This document shows positions 16,318-24,200 of a DNA stretch of 64,000 nucleotides, piece by piece; position 1 is the stretch's first letter, and each line of letters starts with the position of its first letter. A program made the position numbers and the translations under genes. Origin of the DNA: Bin87 sp965204905 (lineage in GTDB: Bacteria; Chloroflexota; Dehalococcoidia; Lucifugimonadales; UBA3495). Below the pieces are notes generated by a model, which had not been told where the DNA came from, made no database searches, and saw only the letters and a program-made list of their open reading frames with translations. The stretch is from contig OZ242042.1 of assembly GCA_965204905.1 (NCBI GenBank), forward strand, positions 2,480,001-2,544,000. Reading direction: 5' to 3'.

Positions 16318-17329
16318 TCCGCGAACCCCATCCCGGAATGTACACCGAGTGCCGTCCGGCGCCGCCGGCCACCATTATATGGATGTCCTCCGGCCGGCGC
16401 ACCACCGGAACCATCGCATCATCGTCGTCCCGGTCAATCCAACGGGGCCAAAGCGTATTCCGGTGCGTGTGGCGTCCGTGTATGCCACCTAGCTTCAGCA
16501 GCGACAGAGGTTGCCGGGCCAGTTCGTACAGGTACGACCGGACGTCGTTCTTGCTCCAGCCGGCGCTGGCGATGATTTCGGCGTGCTCCGGCCCCAGCAC
16601 CAGCAGCACGTCGCCCATCACGTTGATGTTGTTGCACCCCGGAATGGCCATCGACACGGCAAAGGTCGTCAGCAAATCTTTCGGATTGTCCGCGCCGTGG
16701 TTGTTCAGGTTGTGTGGGGCCTCCGCCGGATGCACCGTTACCACCGATTGCCCGGCGTCATACCCGCGCTCCACATGGTAAGGCTCCCACGGATTCTCCG
16801 CCTCGTTCTCGGCGATGCAGTAGGTGTATTTGCCCGGGTGCCCAAACGTCGCCCGGTCCTCATCCCCCGGCAACGCCCCTCCCAGGTTGGTCAGCGCCAG
16901 TTTCACCGCCCTCCCGATAGTGGCGTTAGCCCGGTTGCCCTGCCCGAAGCAGTTGCCGCCCGAATTCATGCCCAATTGGTCGGCAATCGGCCCGTTCACC
17001 ACCACCAGCGGCGTGGCGATATGCGTCGAACACTGCACCGACGCCAGGTTGAATCGAGGCAGCAGCAATGCCTCAATCGCCGCAATCACCACCGGAAAAT
17101 ACTCCGGCAGACACCCCGCCATCACCGCGTTGGCGGCCAGCTTCTCCACCGTAGCCCGCCCGCCGCGCGGCGGAATCTCCCCCACCACCTCCAACGCCGA
17201 CCGCCCCGACGCATCCACAAACGCCCGCACCCGCTCCGCGGTGGGCGGCACTATGGGCAGCCCGTCGGTCCAACCGGCTTCGTAAGCGAGGGCAAGCGAC
17301 TCTTCGTATTCGTCAACTTCAATGAGCAT
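16292..17329 (-). CDS. Conserved protein of unknown function, UGSC-neighbourhood
   Basis: A 345-aa soluble protein without signal peptide. It starts with LALAYEAGWTDGLPIVPPTAERV and has conserved-looking blocks such as IPPRGGRATVEKLAANAVMAGCLPEY, VVVNGPIADQLGMNSGGNCFGQG, HPGKYTYCIAENE and GPEHAEIIASAGWSKNDV. Several Cys, His and Asn clusters could form an active site, but there is no CxxC motif. I recall proteins of this type in environmental Chloroflexota and Actinobacteria but know no function. GAGAGG precedes the ATG. It lies about 0.8 kb upstream of the UGSC gene on the same strand, with a membrane-protein gene on the other strand between. Confidence 0.65.
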   Translation of the reverse strand: MLIEVDEYEESLALAYEAGWTDGLPIVPPTAERVRAFVDASGRSALEVVGEIPPRGGRATVEKLAANAVMAGCLPEYFPVVIAAIEALLLPRFNLASVQCSTHIATPLVVVNGPIADQLGMNSGGNCFGQGNRANATIGRAVKLALTNLGGALPGDEDRATFGHPGKYTYCIAENEAENPWEPYHVERGYDAGQSVVTVHPAEAPHNLNNHGADNPKDLLTTFAVSMAIPGCNNINVMGDVLLVLGPEHAEIIASAGWSKNDVRSYLYELARQPLSLLKLGGIHGRHTHRNTLWPRWIDRDDDDAMVPVVRRPEDIHIMVAGGAGRHSVYIPGWGSRITSAAVHY

Positions 17330-17356
17330 CGTCCTCTCACATTTGACATGGTGAGA

Positions 17357-17743
17357 CTAGGCCGGTTCAGAGCCGTTGGTGAGGAACTCACGCTTTAGTA
17401 GCCGCCGCGTGGGAACCAATTGATAGTTCACCGGGTCAACCATTAAGCCCAGGTCTTCCAGCGTGGTTGCTCCCATCAGATATTCGCCGTCTGGCCCGAA
17501 AATAACGCGCGCCCAGCCAATCTTGCCCATCACGGAAAACGAGGCCAACCCGGTTTCGTACTCGGCGGTCTCTCCGCCTGCGAGTTCAAACTCAACGATT
17601 TCGTGCGGCTCAATCCTAAGCCGGTGCAGCAAGCCAGCCGGCGCCATAGAGTAAGTAGCGCCGGTATCTACCAGTGCGCTTACCGTCTCCCAAGACGACA
17701 AATCTGGATTGGCGATGCGCAGATCCACGTTGAAAGTTCCCAT
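17357..17743 (-). CDS. Retropepsin-like (clan AA) aspartic protease domain protein
   Basis: A 128-aa protein with the aspartic protease signature VSALVDTGATYSMAP (catalytic Asp about residue 30) and a second hydrophobic strand set ending YLMGATTLEDLGLMVDP, matching the flap and ILG-like motif of single-domain retropepsins, which act as dimers. Upstream in-frame ATG at 17791 would add 16 residues of non-domain sequence, so I start at MGTFNVDL. Such genes are common in small clusters in Cyanobacteria and Chloroflexota. It lies just upstream of the 345-aa gene at 27 bases, so it may share its transcript. Confidence 0.75.
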   Translation of the reverse strand: MGTFNVDLRIANPDLSSWETVSALVDTGATYSMAPAGLLHRLRIEPHEIVEFELAGGETAEYETGLASFSVMGKIGWARVIFGPDGEYLMGATTLEDLGLMVDPVNYQLVPTRRLLKREFLTNGSEPA

Positions 17744-17794
17744 ATCGATTGCCCCCGCGTGATGATTGACTGCCGGTAAGCAGTGTATCACCCG

Positions 17795-17893
17795 CTATCC
17801 AACCAGTTCCTGTAGGTGCGGCGTGAAATCCTGCGCCTCATGCGGCCAGACTTCTCGCAGGTCAACCCGCTCAATCGCTCCCAAATCCACCAT
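17795..17893 (-). pseudogene. N-terminal remnant resembling DUF4268/nuclease-type protein
   Basis: ATG at 17893 has GGAG at seven bases and opens a frame MVDLGAIERVDLREVWPHEA followed by QDFTPHLQELVG and a stop. The LREVWPHEAxDFTPWL start is what I associate with the N-terminus of DUF4268-type proteins linked to restriction. Only 32 codons remain, so the gene is truncated. Whatever removed the rest left no visible mobile element. Confidence 0.55.
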
Positions 17894-17924
17894 CGTAAAA
17901 CTCCATTCAGCGCGGCAGGGCCCA

Positions 17925-18148
17925 TCATTGTCCAGGCAACACACGTTCCTCAATGATGACGTCGCCGCCGTCCCACCAGTCGATGGCAAGATGGCACTTC
18001 GCCAGTAACGAGCAAGCTCCCGTGAATCCGGTATCCACGACGACCTCCAGATCCTGAAAACCAGGTTGGCGCCAAGAATATCAACGTCGATGCGCGCTTC
18101 CAAGCCGCCTTCGTAATCCTGCGCTGGTCTTACCTGGCCCCTAATCAT
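17925..18148 (-). pseudogene. Frameshifted clan AA aspartic protease gene
   Basis: The ATG at 18148 overlaps the stop of the upstream 101-aa gene. The first frame reads MIRGQVRPAQDYEGGLEARI-DVDILGANLVF. The next frame then reads QDLEVVVDTGFTGACSLLAK, containing the DTGFTG protease signature, and stops at 17925. The total length is one base short of a multiple of three, so a single lost T in the GTTTTC run near 18050 explains the break. Even repaired, the product is only about 74 aa, so the C-terminal half is also damaged. A sequencing or assembly error could account for the frameshift alone. Confidence 0.65.
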
Positions 18149-18446
18149 GGTTGTCTCTCTTTTGCGAAGCCAGGTACTCCATAGTTCCCCGCCAGCCGAG
18201 CCGAGCGGAGATGTACTTCTCTTTGCCCACCAACTCAGCCCAGGTGAAAGCGCCCGGGCGCCGTTCCTGTAGCCGTTTGGTGAGTTCCATATCGCTGCGT
18301 TCCCCCTTGTACTCCCCAACCTCGTAGTCGCCGCTGTGAACGTCGATGACCACCAGTTTGCCCCAGTGGTTGGCTTCCATCTCCTCACGGATGCCCGCGT
18401 AGATTTTCTGCCCGATGGCGGCCGCTTCATCCGGCGTGATTTCCAT
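18141..18446 (-). CDS. Small protein paired with aspartic protease gene
   Basis: A 101-aa soluble protein: MEITPDEAAAIGQKIYAGIR, then HWGKLVVIDVHSGDYEVGEY and TKRLQERRPGA. Proteins with the pattern KxVxIDxxSGDYEI...RL..RRPGA often sit directly upstream of clan AA aspartic protease genes, as here, where the stop codon overlaps the next start by eight bases. The pair has a toxin-antitoxin-like layout, but I know no demonstrated function. Confidence 0.65.
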   Translation of the reverse strand: MEITPDEAAAIGQKIYAGIREEMEANHWGKLVVIDVHSGDYEVGEYKGERSDMELTKRLQERRPGAFTWAELVGKEKYISARLGWRGTMEYLASQKRDNHD

Positions 18447-18484
18447 GTCGTTGCCCCCTTACATCAGTAAGCTTTCCTGGTTCG

Positions 18485-19588
18485 TCAATAAACCTTGTAT
18501 TCCTCCAGCACCGCTGCATCCAGGTGCAGGCCCATGCCCGGTTCGTCGGGCGCGATGATTTCACCGCTGTCCCATTCGGGCAGCACGTTGTTGAGTTGGT
18601 AGTACACCGGGTCACGTTCCTCCTCGAACACCTCCACGAACAGGCCGTGCGCGTGGGCCGGCAGCAACTGCACCGCCAGCTGCGGTTCTTCGTGGTGCGC
18701 CATCCGGATGCCGCGCATCTGCGCCGCGCCGGCGACTCGCCGCCACTCTGAGATGCCGCCGCAGATGGCTGCGTCGATGTTCAAGATGTCCACCGCCTCG
18801 GTGTCCATCAGACGCTGCCCGCCCCACGAGCTGCTCTCGCCCTGTCCTGCCGCCACCGCGATGCCGGTACGCAGACGCACCTGCCGCATGTCGTTGTCCG
18901 CGTTCTGCCAACGGCACGGCTCCTCCAGCCACGCCAACCCCATCTCCCGGGCCGGGCCTGCGAACTCCAGTGCTTCCTCCAGCGTCCACGCCTGGTTGGC
19001 GTCGCACACGATGATGAAATCGTCGCCCAGCGTGTCCCGTATCGCCCGCACCCGCAGCAGGTCGTCGGCCACCGCCACGCCGCCAACCTTCAGCTTGACG
19101 CCGCCGATGCCCCGCTCGCGTTGGTGCAGCAAATCCTCCACCATGAACGCGGTGTCCCGACCCTGCACGTAGTAGGCGAACCGAACCACCGGCGACCGGT
19201 CGGCGTACCCGCCCAGCAGCGTCCGCACGGGGACGCCTAATGCCTTGCCCGCAATGTCCCACAGCGCAATGTCGATGGCTGCAATCGCCCGCATGGCGAT
19301 AGCCTTGTCGCCGATGTGCGGAGTCAGCGCGAACATCTTCTGCCAGCACCGTTCGATAGCCATCGGATCCTCGCCCTTGACCGCCTCAGCCATGGGTCCC
19401 ACCACCAGGTCTTTCAGCAGCTGGTAACCCGTGCGCTCATCCCCGGAGTAGATTTCGCTGACTAATCCATCGTCGGTGTGAACTCGGACGACTACCGTGC
19501 AGCGAGATTCAATCTGATAGACGCTGCCGCTGAATCGGGTGCTCAATGGGATGCGAACGATGTCCGCTTCCACGTTGGTGATACGCAT
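18485..19588 (-). CDS. Mandelate racemase/muconate lactonizing enzyme family protein
   Basis: A 367-aa member of the enolase superfamily, which abstracts a proton next to a carboxylate using a Mg ion. The catalytic Lys pair lies in GGVKLKVGG (KxK), the metal ligands are the Asp of VCDANQAW, the Glu of WLEEPCRW and the Glu of GQGES, and the His-Asp dyad of the mandelate-racemase subgroup is matched by DAAICGG and AHHEEP. The preferred start is MRITNVEADIV at 19588; the frame is open further upstream. The substrate is unknown; acid-sugar dehydratases fall in the same subgroup. Multiple paralogues of this family are typical of SAR202-type Chloroflexota. Confidence 0.88.
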   Translation of the reverse strand: MRITNVEADIVRIPLSTRFSGSVYQIESRCTVVVRVHTDDGLVSEIYSGDERTGYQLLKDLVVGPMAEAVKGEDPMAIERCWQKMFALTPHIGDKAIAMRAIAAIDIALWDIAGKALGVPVRTLLGGYADRSPVVRFAYYVQGRDTAFMVEDLLHQRERGIGGVKLKVGGVAVADDLLRVRAIRDTLGDDFIIVCDANQAWTLEEALEFAGPAREMGLAWLEEPCRWQNADNDMRQVRLRTGIAVAAGQGESSSWGGQRLMDTEAVDILNIDAAICGGISEWRRVAGAAQMRGIRMAHHEEPQLAVQLLPAHAHGLFVEVFEEERDPVYYQLNNVLPEWDSGEIIAPDEPGMGLHLDAAVLEEYKVY

Positions 19589-19693
19589 GATCGTGTACTG
19601 CCTCCGTTGGCCGAATCTGCGGCGATTATACCTGCAATGGTACAATGACGATGTGAACCCGACGAATCACCCCGGCCCGCTGGAGACGCGGTT

Positions 19694-20653
19694 ATGAACA
19701 CTCTTAAAACCTTCTTCCTGCTGATGGTCTTGACCGGCATGTTGCTGCTGATCGGCGCTGCCCTCGGCGGCCAGGCCGGACTCATCATCGCGCTGGTATT
19801 CGCGCTGGCGATGAACTTCGGAGCCTACTGGTTCAGCGACAAGATCGCCCTCAGCATGGCCCACGCCAAAGAAATTAGCCGCGAGGACGACCCCGAGTTC
19901 TATGATCTGGTTGAGGAGCAGGCCCGCCTGGCCAACATGCCCATGCCCAGGGTGTACGAAATCGACGACCCTTCACCCAACGCCTTCGCCACCGGCCGCA
20001 ATCCCCAGAACGCCGCCGTCGCCGCCACCACCGGCATCCGCCGCATCCTGACCCGCGACGAACTCGCCGGCGTGATGGCTCACGAAATGGCCCACGTCGG
20101 CAACCGCGACACCCTCATCATGGCCACCGTTGCCACCATCGCCGGCGCGATTTCGATGCTCGCCTTCATGGCCCAATTCGCCGCCATCTTCGGCAGCTTT
20201 GGTGGCCACAGCGACGACGACGAAGGCGGCGGGGGCGGCAACATCATCTCCCTGCTCATCATCGCCATCATCATGCCCATCGCCGCCACGATCATCCGTC
20301 TCGCCATCTCCCGCGCCCGCGAGTACCAGGCCGACCAGACCGGCGCCCACAACTGCGGAGACCCGGAGGCCCTGGCTCGCGCGCTGGAAAAGCTGGAAAT
20401 GGGTTCCGAGCTGCGCCCCATGAAGGTCAACGAGGCCGCCTCTCACCTCTTCATCGTCAACCCGCTGAGCGGCAAATCAATGGCCCGGATGTTCTCAACC
20501 CACCCACCCATCGAGGAACGTTGCCGCCGCCTGCGCGCTATGAACGTCCGCCCCAAGTTCGATGACGTGGACACATCCGGCATCGACATGCCGGTCAGCA
20601 ACGACCGGCCCAATTACGAGATACCCGACAGTAACGACCGGCCGAATTTCTAA
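19694..20653 (+). CDS. HtpX-like M48 family zinc metalloprotease
   Basis: A 319-aa membrane metalloprotease. Two N-terminal helices (FFLLMVLTGMLLLIGAALGG and LIIALVFALAMNFGAYWF) are followed by the zinc site VMAHEMAHVGNRD (HExxH about residues 134-138), a further hydrophobic pair and the third-ligand region REYQADQTGA. HtpX enzymes degrade misfolded membrane proteins. The C-terminus ends in an imperfect repeat of SNDRPNY and SNDRPNF, which is unusual. It is followed by a terminator-like palindrome. Confidence 0.92.
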   Translation: MNTLKTFFLLMVLTGMLLLIGAALGGQAGLIIALVFALAMNFGAYWFSDKIALSMAHAKEISREDDPEFYDLVEEQARLANMPMPRVYEIDDPSPNAFATGRNPQNAAVAATTGIRRILTRDELAGVMAHEMAHVGNRDTLIMATVATIAGAISMLAFMAQFAAIFGSFGGHSDDDEGGGGGNIISLLIIAIIMPIAATIIRLAISRAREYQADQTGAHNCGDPEALARALEKLEMGSELRPMKVNEAASHLFIVNPLSGKSMARMFSTHPPIEERCRRLRAMNVRPKFDDVDTSGIDMPVSNDRPNYEIPDSNDRPNF

Positions 20654-20683
20654 ACGGCAACAACCGCAGCTGATTCGCTGATG

Positions 20684-20709
20684 TAGGGGCAGGTTTGAAA
20701 CCTGCCCCC
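20684..20709. terminator. Palindrome between htpX and cyclase genes
   Basis: GGGGCAGGTTT (20686-20696) and AAACCTGCCCC (20698-20708) form an 11-bp inverted repeat between converging genes. It begins GTAGGGGC like the palindromes at 45986 and 52198, so it appears to be a diverged member of that family. There is no long T-tract, so it may terminate in both directions or only protect the 3' ends. Confidence 0.6.
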
Positions 20710-20732
20710 AATCATATTAATCGCCTCAGTCC

Positions 20733-21683
20733 CTAGAAAATCGCTATCGGGTTCACCGGGCTACCCGTTACGTTGCGTAGCCGCAGCGCTCCAATCGACA
20801 GCATAAACTCGTAGCGGTCGTGCCGTGCCGCAACCTCCGCCACCTCTTCCAGGTTCGCGTTGTCGATCAGCCACACTCCCAGGTACACCAGGCATGAAAT
20901 GTGCAGCGGCGACACGATGTTCGGGTACTCGTTGGGCCTGATGTCGTTCGACGTGTCCGTTCCCAGCATTGCGATTCCCCGCTCCTTGAACCACGGGGCG
21001 CAGGCCACGTGGCACGCCACGCTCGGCTCCGTCGGAGGTAGCGGCCCTTCCACCAACCTCCGGCGGTAGTTCCCCGTCCGCACCAGCAGAATGTCGCCAG
21101 ACTCCACGGTAACTCCATGGTCCCGCTCCGCCGCATCCAGATCCTCCGGCATCACCGGCGCGTCGGGCGGCAGCCAATCGACACCGCGGATCTTCGGTAT
21201 GTCCAGCAGCACTCCCCGGCTCACCAGTCCCTGCGCCGTCAGGTCGATGGCGTGGCTCTGCGCTCCCTCCCGGGACGTTACCACCGCCGCCGGCACGCCG
21301 TTGTACATCAACCCGTCGTATGAGTAATGCGACAGCGCGTCGATGTGCGTGATGGTCTGCCCGTGAAACACCATCCCGATGAACTCGGCGGCTCCCCGGC
21401 GTGCGTTGCGCCGCTCCAGCGGGTCCGTGTCCCGTCCCTCGCCGCTATCCACCATGAACCGCTGCACTTGGTGGCTGATGTCCGGCGCCATGTCGGTAGT
21501 GATGGGGCGGGCGCAGCTCACGGTTTCGCCCGTCTGCACCAGCGCCGCCGCCTGCGTTCGCTTGGCCTGGGTAATCAGGTTCAACGCGCCCAACTGGTCC
21601 TGCTGGCCCCAGCGTCCCCAGTTATTCTCGTTTCGGTACCACTCCAGCACTTGCGCCTCTGTGGGTATTCCTGCGAATGCCAT
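20733..21683 (-). CDS. Cyclase family protein (kynurenine formamidase-like)
   Basis: A 316-aa metal-dependent hydrolase of the cyclase/KynB family. The signature is FHGQTITHIDALSHYSYDG, equivalent to the HxGTHxDxPxH metal-binding motif, and GDILLVRTG and GTDTSND occur later as in the family. The start at MAFAGIPTEA (21683) is supported by GGAGGGAG just upstream; the frame extends 17 codons further. Possible substrates are amides or cyclic esters. No operon partner is evident. Confidence 0.85.
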   Translation of the reverse strand: MAFAGIPTEAQVLEWYRNENNWGRWGQQDQLGALNLITQAKRTQAAALVQTGETVSCARPITTDMAPDISHQVQRFMVDSGEGRDTDPLERRNARRGAAEFIGMVFHGQTITHIDALSHYSYDGLMYNGVPAAVVTSREGAQSHAIDLTAQGLVSRGVLLDIPKIRGVDWLPPDAPVMPEDLDAAERDHGVTVESGDILLVRTGNYRRRLVEGPLPPTEPSVACHVACAPWFKERGIAMLGTDTSNDIRPNEYPNIVSPLHISCLVYLGVWLIDNANLEEVAEVAARHDRYEFMLSIGALRLRNVTGSPVNPIAIF

Positions 21684-21761
21684 AACTCCCTCCGCTGGCA
21701 TAATCCCGGTCAATCCGGGAGATGCCAGCGGCATTCTACACCACGCGGCGCGCTTGACGGT

Positions 21762-22736
21762 TTATCCCAACCGGGCGCCCATAAACTGCGGATAACCCCG
21801 CAAAAAGTCGCCGGCATCCGTCGGCCGACGTCCTTCCAATTGCAGGGTATGCGCCGCCAGCCGCCCCTGTCCGGTTCCGATGGCAATAGCCGCGCCGTCC
21901 GCAACGGTCACCAACCCAGGCTCTGCGCTCACGCCAGGCACCGGAGCAACGTCCAGCAGCTTCAGTTCCTTCCCTTCCCAGCGCGTGTACAATCCCGGCC
22001 AGGGCGTATAGGCCCGTTGTCGTCTCGCGAGGGTTTCCGCGCTCAACCCCCAGTCGGCCAGTCCGTCCTCTCGCTTCAATGGTTGGGTGTAAGTCACTTT
22101 TTGTGCATCCTGCGACATCGGTTTGATGTGTCCTGCAATCCAACGTGGCAATTCGTTAGTGAGCAGGCGAGCACCTTCCTTGAAAAGATTGACGCGTAGC
22201 GTAGCCGCATCGTCTTCCGGCGTAATCTTCAATTCGCTTTTGCCGATGATCGGTCCTCCGTCCATGATCTCGGTCATTTTCATTAGCGTGATTCCGGTGA
22301 ACTCATCCCCCGCTAGCAGGGCATATGTCACCGGTGCTGGACCTCGATATTTGGGTAACAGCGAGGGATGTAAGTTAAGGCAGCCGAATCTTGGAATCTG
22401 CAACACCGATGGCGGCAAGTACTTGCCATAGGCAGCTACTACAATGACATCTGGTGCGTAGGATTGCAGGCGTTGCGCCGCACTTTTGGTTAAGGATGTG
22501 GGCTGTTCGACGGGGATATCTTGGCCGATTGCGTACTCCTTGACCGGCGGGGATTGTACCGCGAGACCTCGTCCCCTAGGGCGGTCCGATACCGTATAGA
22601 CCGCAACAACGTCGAAATCGGTTTCGTACACCAAAGCGTCCAGAACCGGGATGACAAACTCCGGGGTGCCCATGAAAATCGTTCGAGGCGAGGGACTTGC
22701 CCTCTCACTGAAATCCGTTGACGGATGGCTTGACAT
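21762..22736 (-). CDS. fmt: Methionyl-tRNA formyltransferase
   Basis: Fmt formylates initiator methionyl-tRNA using 10-formyltetrahydrofolate. The N-terminal domain shows IFMGTPEFVIPVLDAL, VVAAYGKYLPP and the catalytic loop NLHPSLLPKYRGPAPVTYAL (Asn and His), with GITLMKMTEIMDGGPI. The C-terminal domain includes WPGLYTRWEGKELKL. Length is 324 aa. GGAG is seven bases upstream of the ATG. It is divergent from the small transcription unit and the rpsP operon; a plus-strand promoter overlaps its start. Confidence 0.95.
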   Translation of the reverse strand: MSSHPSTDFSERASPSPRTIFMGTPEFVIPVLDALVYETDFDVVAVYTVSDRPRGRGLAVQSPPVKEYAIGQDIPVEQPTSLTKSAAQRLQSYAPDVIVVAAYGKYLPPSVLQIPRFGCLNLHPSLLPKYRGPAPVTYALLAGDEFTGITLMKMTEIMDGGPIIGKSELKITPEDDAATLRVNLFKEGARLLTNELPRWIAGHIKPMSQDAQKVTYTQPLKREDGLADWGLSAETLARRQRAYTPWPGLYTRWEGKELKLLDVAPVPGVSAEPGLVTVADGAAIAIGTGQGRLAAHTLQLEGRRPTDAGDFLRGYPQFMGARLG

Positions 22737-22758
22737 TTTTGTCTCCTGGTTGTAAATT
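22730..22758 (+). promoter_or_regulatory. Sigma-70-type promoter for structured transcript
   Basis: TTGACA (22730-22735), a 17-base spacer and TAAATT (22753-22758) make a near-consensus promoter. Transcription would start about 22765, just before the Shine-Dalgarno and structured region described next. The -35 box overlaps the start codon of the divergent fmt gene. Confidence 0.6.
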
Positions 22759-22765
22759 TACTCTA

Positions 22766-23004
22766 ACCGCTGTGCGGAAACTTTAGAAAAGGAGGTGATT
22801 GCGAATGGAAGCTAGTTTAACATGCTGGGGCGATGGTAGGCACCAGTCTGGACACGACGGGGTGAGCGCCTCATAGCGTCATCGCTTTTCTAAAAACGGC
22901 ATTTAGCCCGTCAGTCGGGCCCAGACCAGTGTCTACCGTCGCCCCAAGGTTTTGGGAGCATCGGGCGACAAGCCAAAGGTCCAGTCTGGGCCCGATACCC
23001 TTTT
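22766..23004 (+). ncRNA. Structured transcript of about 240 nt with terminator; unknown class
   Basis: Between fmt and rpsP lies a unit with its own promoter, a 25-base long-range helix (22827-22851 with 22921-22945, 23 pairs of which two are G-U), an inner GACGGG/CCCGTC pairing (22856-22861 with 22907-22912), and a terminator-like hairpin (GGG and ATCGGGC at 22954-22966 with GCCCGAT and CCC at 22990-23000) followed by TTTT. A 10-base segment (22917-22926, GGGCCCAGAC) is perfectly complementary to 22984-22993, which would break both helices, so two states are possible. It does not match tmRNA, SRP RNA, RNase P RNA or riboswitch motifs I know. It also carries a small ORF. Confidence 0.55.
22805..22876 (+). 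CDS. Putative 23-codon ORF inside the structured transcript
   Basis: The ATG at 22805 is preceded at nine bases by AAGGAGGTGA (22789-22798), a perfect complement of the 16S anti-Shine-Dalgarno. The ORF would encode MEASLTCWGDGRHQSG and HDGVSAS, with no resemblance to a known peptide. Its codons run through the left strand of the long helix (22827-22851), so a translating ribosome would open that helix. It may be a leader peptide, a small protein, or only a ribosome-binding decoy. Confidence 0.4.
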   Translation: MEASLTCWGDGRHQSGHDGVSAS

Positions 23005-23080
23005 AAGGTTCCCCTGGCCTTCAAGCGCTTAATCGATCCCGTCGGATTCGAGATCAGACCGTCCACAACGCTGCGGCGGT

Positions 23081-23109
23081 TTGACAAAATCAGCGGCTAG
23101 TCATACATT
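23081..23109 (+). promoter_or_regulatory. Sigma-70-type promoter of rpsP operon
   Basis: TTGACA (23081-23086), a 17-base spacer and TACATT (23104-23109) lie 40 bases upstream of the rpsP ATG. This promoter is downstream of the terminator-like hairpin at 22954-23004, so rpsP-khpA-rimM can be expressed independently of the structured transcript. Confidence 0.65.
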
Positions 23110-23148
23110 GAAAGATACCCTATTCGTAATTTCAGCAACGGAGTACAA

Positions 23149-23418
23149 ATGCTACGGATTCGCCTGCGGAGAGTAGGAAAGAAAGGCCGCCCCTACTACC
23201 GAATCGTCGTCACCGACCGTCGCAACCCGCGCGACGGCGCTTACATCGACGGCATCGGGCACTACGACCCAATGGCAGACCCTCCGGCGGTAACCCTCGA
23301 CGAAAACCGGGCGGTCGATTGGCTGCGCAAGGGCGCCCAACCCTCGGACCCGGTGCGTCGTATCTTCGATTTCAACGGCATCTTCGACAAGGTACACGCC
23401 GATGAAAGAACTGATTGA
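23149..23418 (+). CDS. rpsP: 30S ribosomal protein S16
   Basis: The 89-aa product begins MLRIRLRRVGKKGRPYYRIV and contains VTDRRNPRDGAYIDGIGHYDP, both diagnostic of S16, a component of the 30S subunit body. GGAG lies seven bases upstream of the start. The stop region overlaps khpA by 17 bases; the order rpsP-khpA-rimM is widely conserved. Confidence 0.97.
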   Translation: MLRIRLRRVGKKGRPYYRIVVTDRRNPRDGAYIDGIGHYDPMADPPAVTLDENRAVDWLRKGAQPSDPVRRIFDFNGIFDKVHADERTD

Positions 23419-23629
23419 GTTCATCGCCCAATCCCTCACCTCCAATCCTGAAGCGGTCCGGGTCACCGAGTCCGACGAAGGCGACCAGATCGTGATCCGG
23501 TTGGAAGTGGCCCCTGAGGACAAGGGGAAGGTAATTGGTCGTCAGGGTCGGGTGGCGCAGGCCATGCGGGTTCTGCTCCGGGTGGCCGCGGTCAAGGACG
23601 GCACCAGGGCAGTCTTGGAGATTGTCTAA
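23402..23629 (+). CDS. khpA: KH-domain RNA-binding protein
   Basis: A 75-aa KhpA-type protein made of one KH domain: MKELIEFIAQSLTSNPEAVRV, then the RNA-binding GxxG loop in VIGRQGRVAQAMRVLLRVAA. KhpA usually works with KhpB in post-transcriptional control. It overlaps rpsP and probably rimM. Confidence 0.93.
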   Translation: MKELIEFIAQSLTSNPEAVRVTESDEGDQIVIRLEVAPEDKGKVIGRQGRVAQAMRVLLRVAAVKDGTRAVLEIV

Positions 23630-24200
23630 ACGCCCTCGCCTCCGGCGTTACGCCAAACCGGCTCCTTCCCGCAGCCGGAGTAGTGAACCTGTTCCGGATC
23701 CCCCTGACGGCTCCGTAGTCGTAGGCCGCATCATACGCAGCCACGGCCTTGATGGTTCCCTACGGATTCAGTCCCTTTCAGACAATCCGACCCGGTTCCA
23801 GGCCGGCAGCATGCTGACCATCGCCGGCCAGACGCGCACCGTAGCTTCCTGCCATCATCTGCCCGACGGCCACGCTCTGTTACGGCTTGAGGGATTGAAC
23901 GACCCCTACGCAGCCCGGCGTCTCTCCGGTGAGTGGCTGATCGCGCCCACCGAATCGGAGCCACAGCTAGCAGAAGGCGAGTATTACCACTACCAACTGG
24001 TGGGCCTGACCGTAATCACCGACCAAGGCGAAAACCTGGGCACAATTCAGGAAGTGCTGGAAACCGGCAGCAACGACGTGTACGTAGTCACTTCGGACTC
24101 AGGTGAGGAAGTGCTGCTGCCGGCGATAGAGCAAGTGGTGAAGGAAATTGACCTGGCATCAGGGAAGATGCTGGTGCATTTAATCGGCGGCCTACGCTAA
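23622..24200 (+). CDS. rimM: Ribosome maturation factor RimM
   Basis: RimM binds S19 and helps 30S head maturation. VVVGRIIRSHGLDGSLRIQSLSD is the family N-terminal signature, and the PRC-barrel part contains YYHYQLVGLTVIT, LGTIQEVLETGSNDVYVV and LLPAIEQVVKEIDL. The frame is open far upstream inside khpA. The only usable start near the domain is a TTG at 23622, overlapping the khpA end, which would add about 35 basic residues; there is no good ribosome site, so the start is uncertain. It converges with moaE, overlapping by four bases. Confidence 0.9.
   Translation: MSKRPRLRRYAKPAPSRSRSSEPVPDPPDGSVVVGRIIRSHGLDGSLRIQSLSDNPTRFQAGSMLTIAGQTRTVASCHHLPDGHALLRLEGLNDPYAARRLSGEWLIAPTESEPQLAEGEYYHYQLVGLTVITDQGENLGTIQEVLETGSNDVYVVTSDSGEEVLLPAIEQVVKEIDLASGKMLVHLIGGLR

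Noticed and set aside
17795..18430. Single 211-aa gene
   Set aside because: This frame fuses a shadow of the 101-aa gene, half of a frameshifted protease and a truncated remnant; it is not one protein.
22766..23004. T-box, tmRNA, SRP RNA or RNase P RNA
   Set aside because: The defining sequence motifs of these RNAs are absent, although the region is highly structured.
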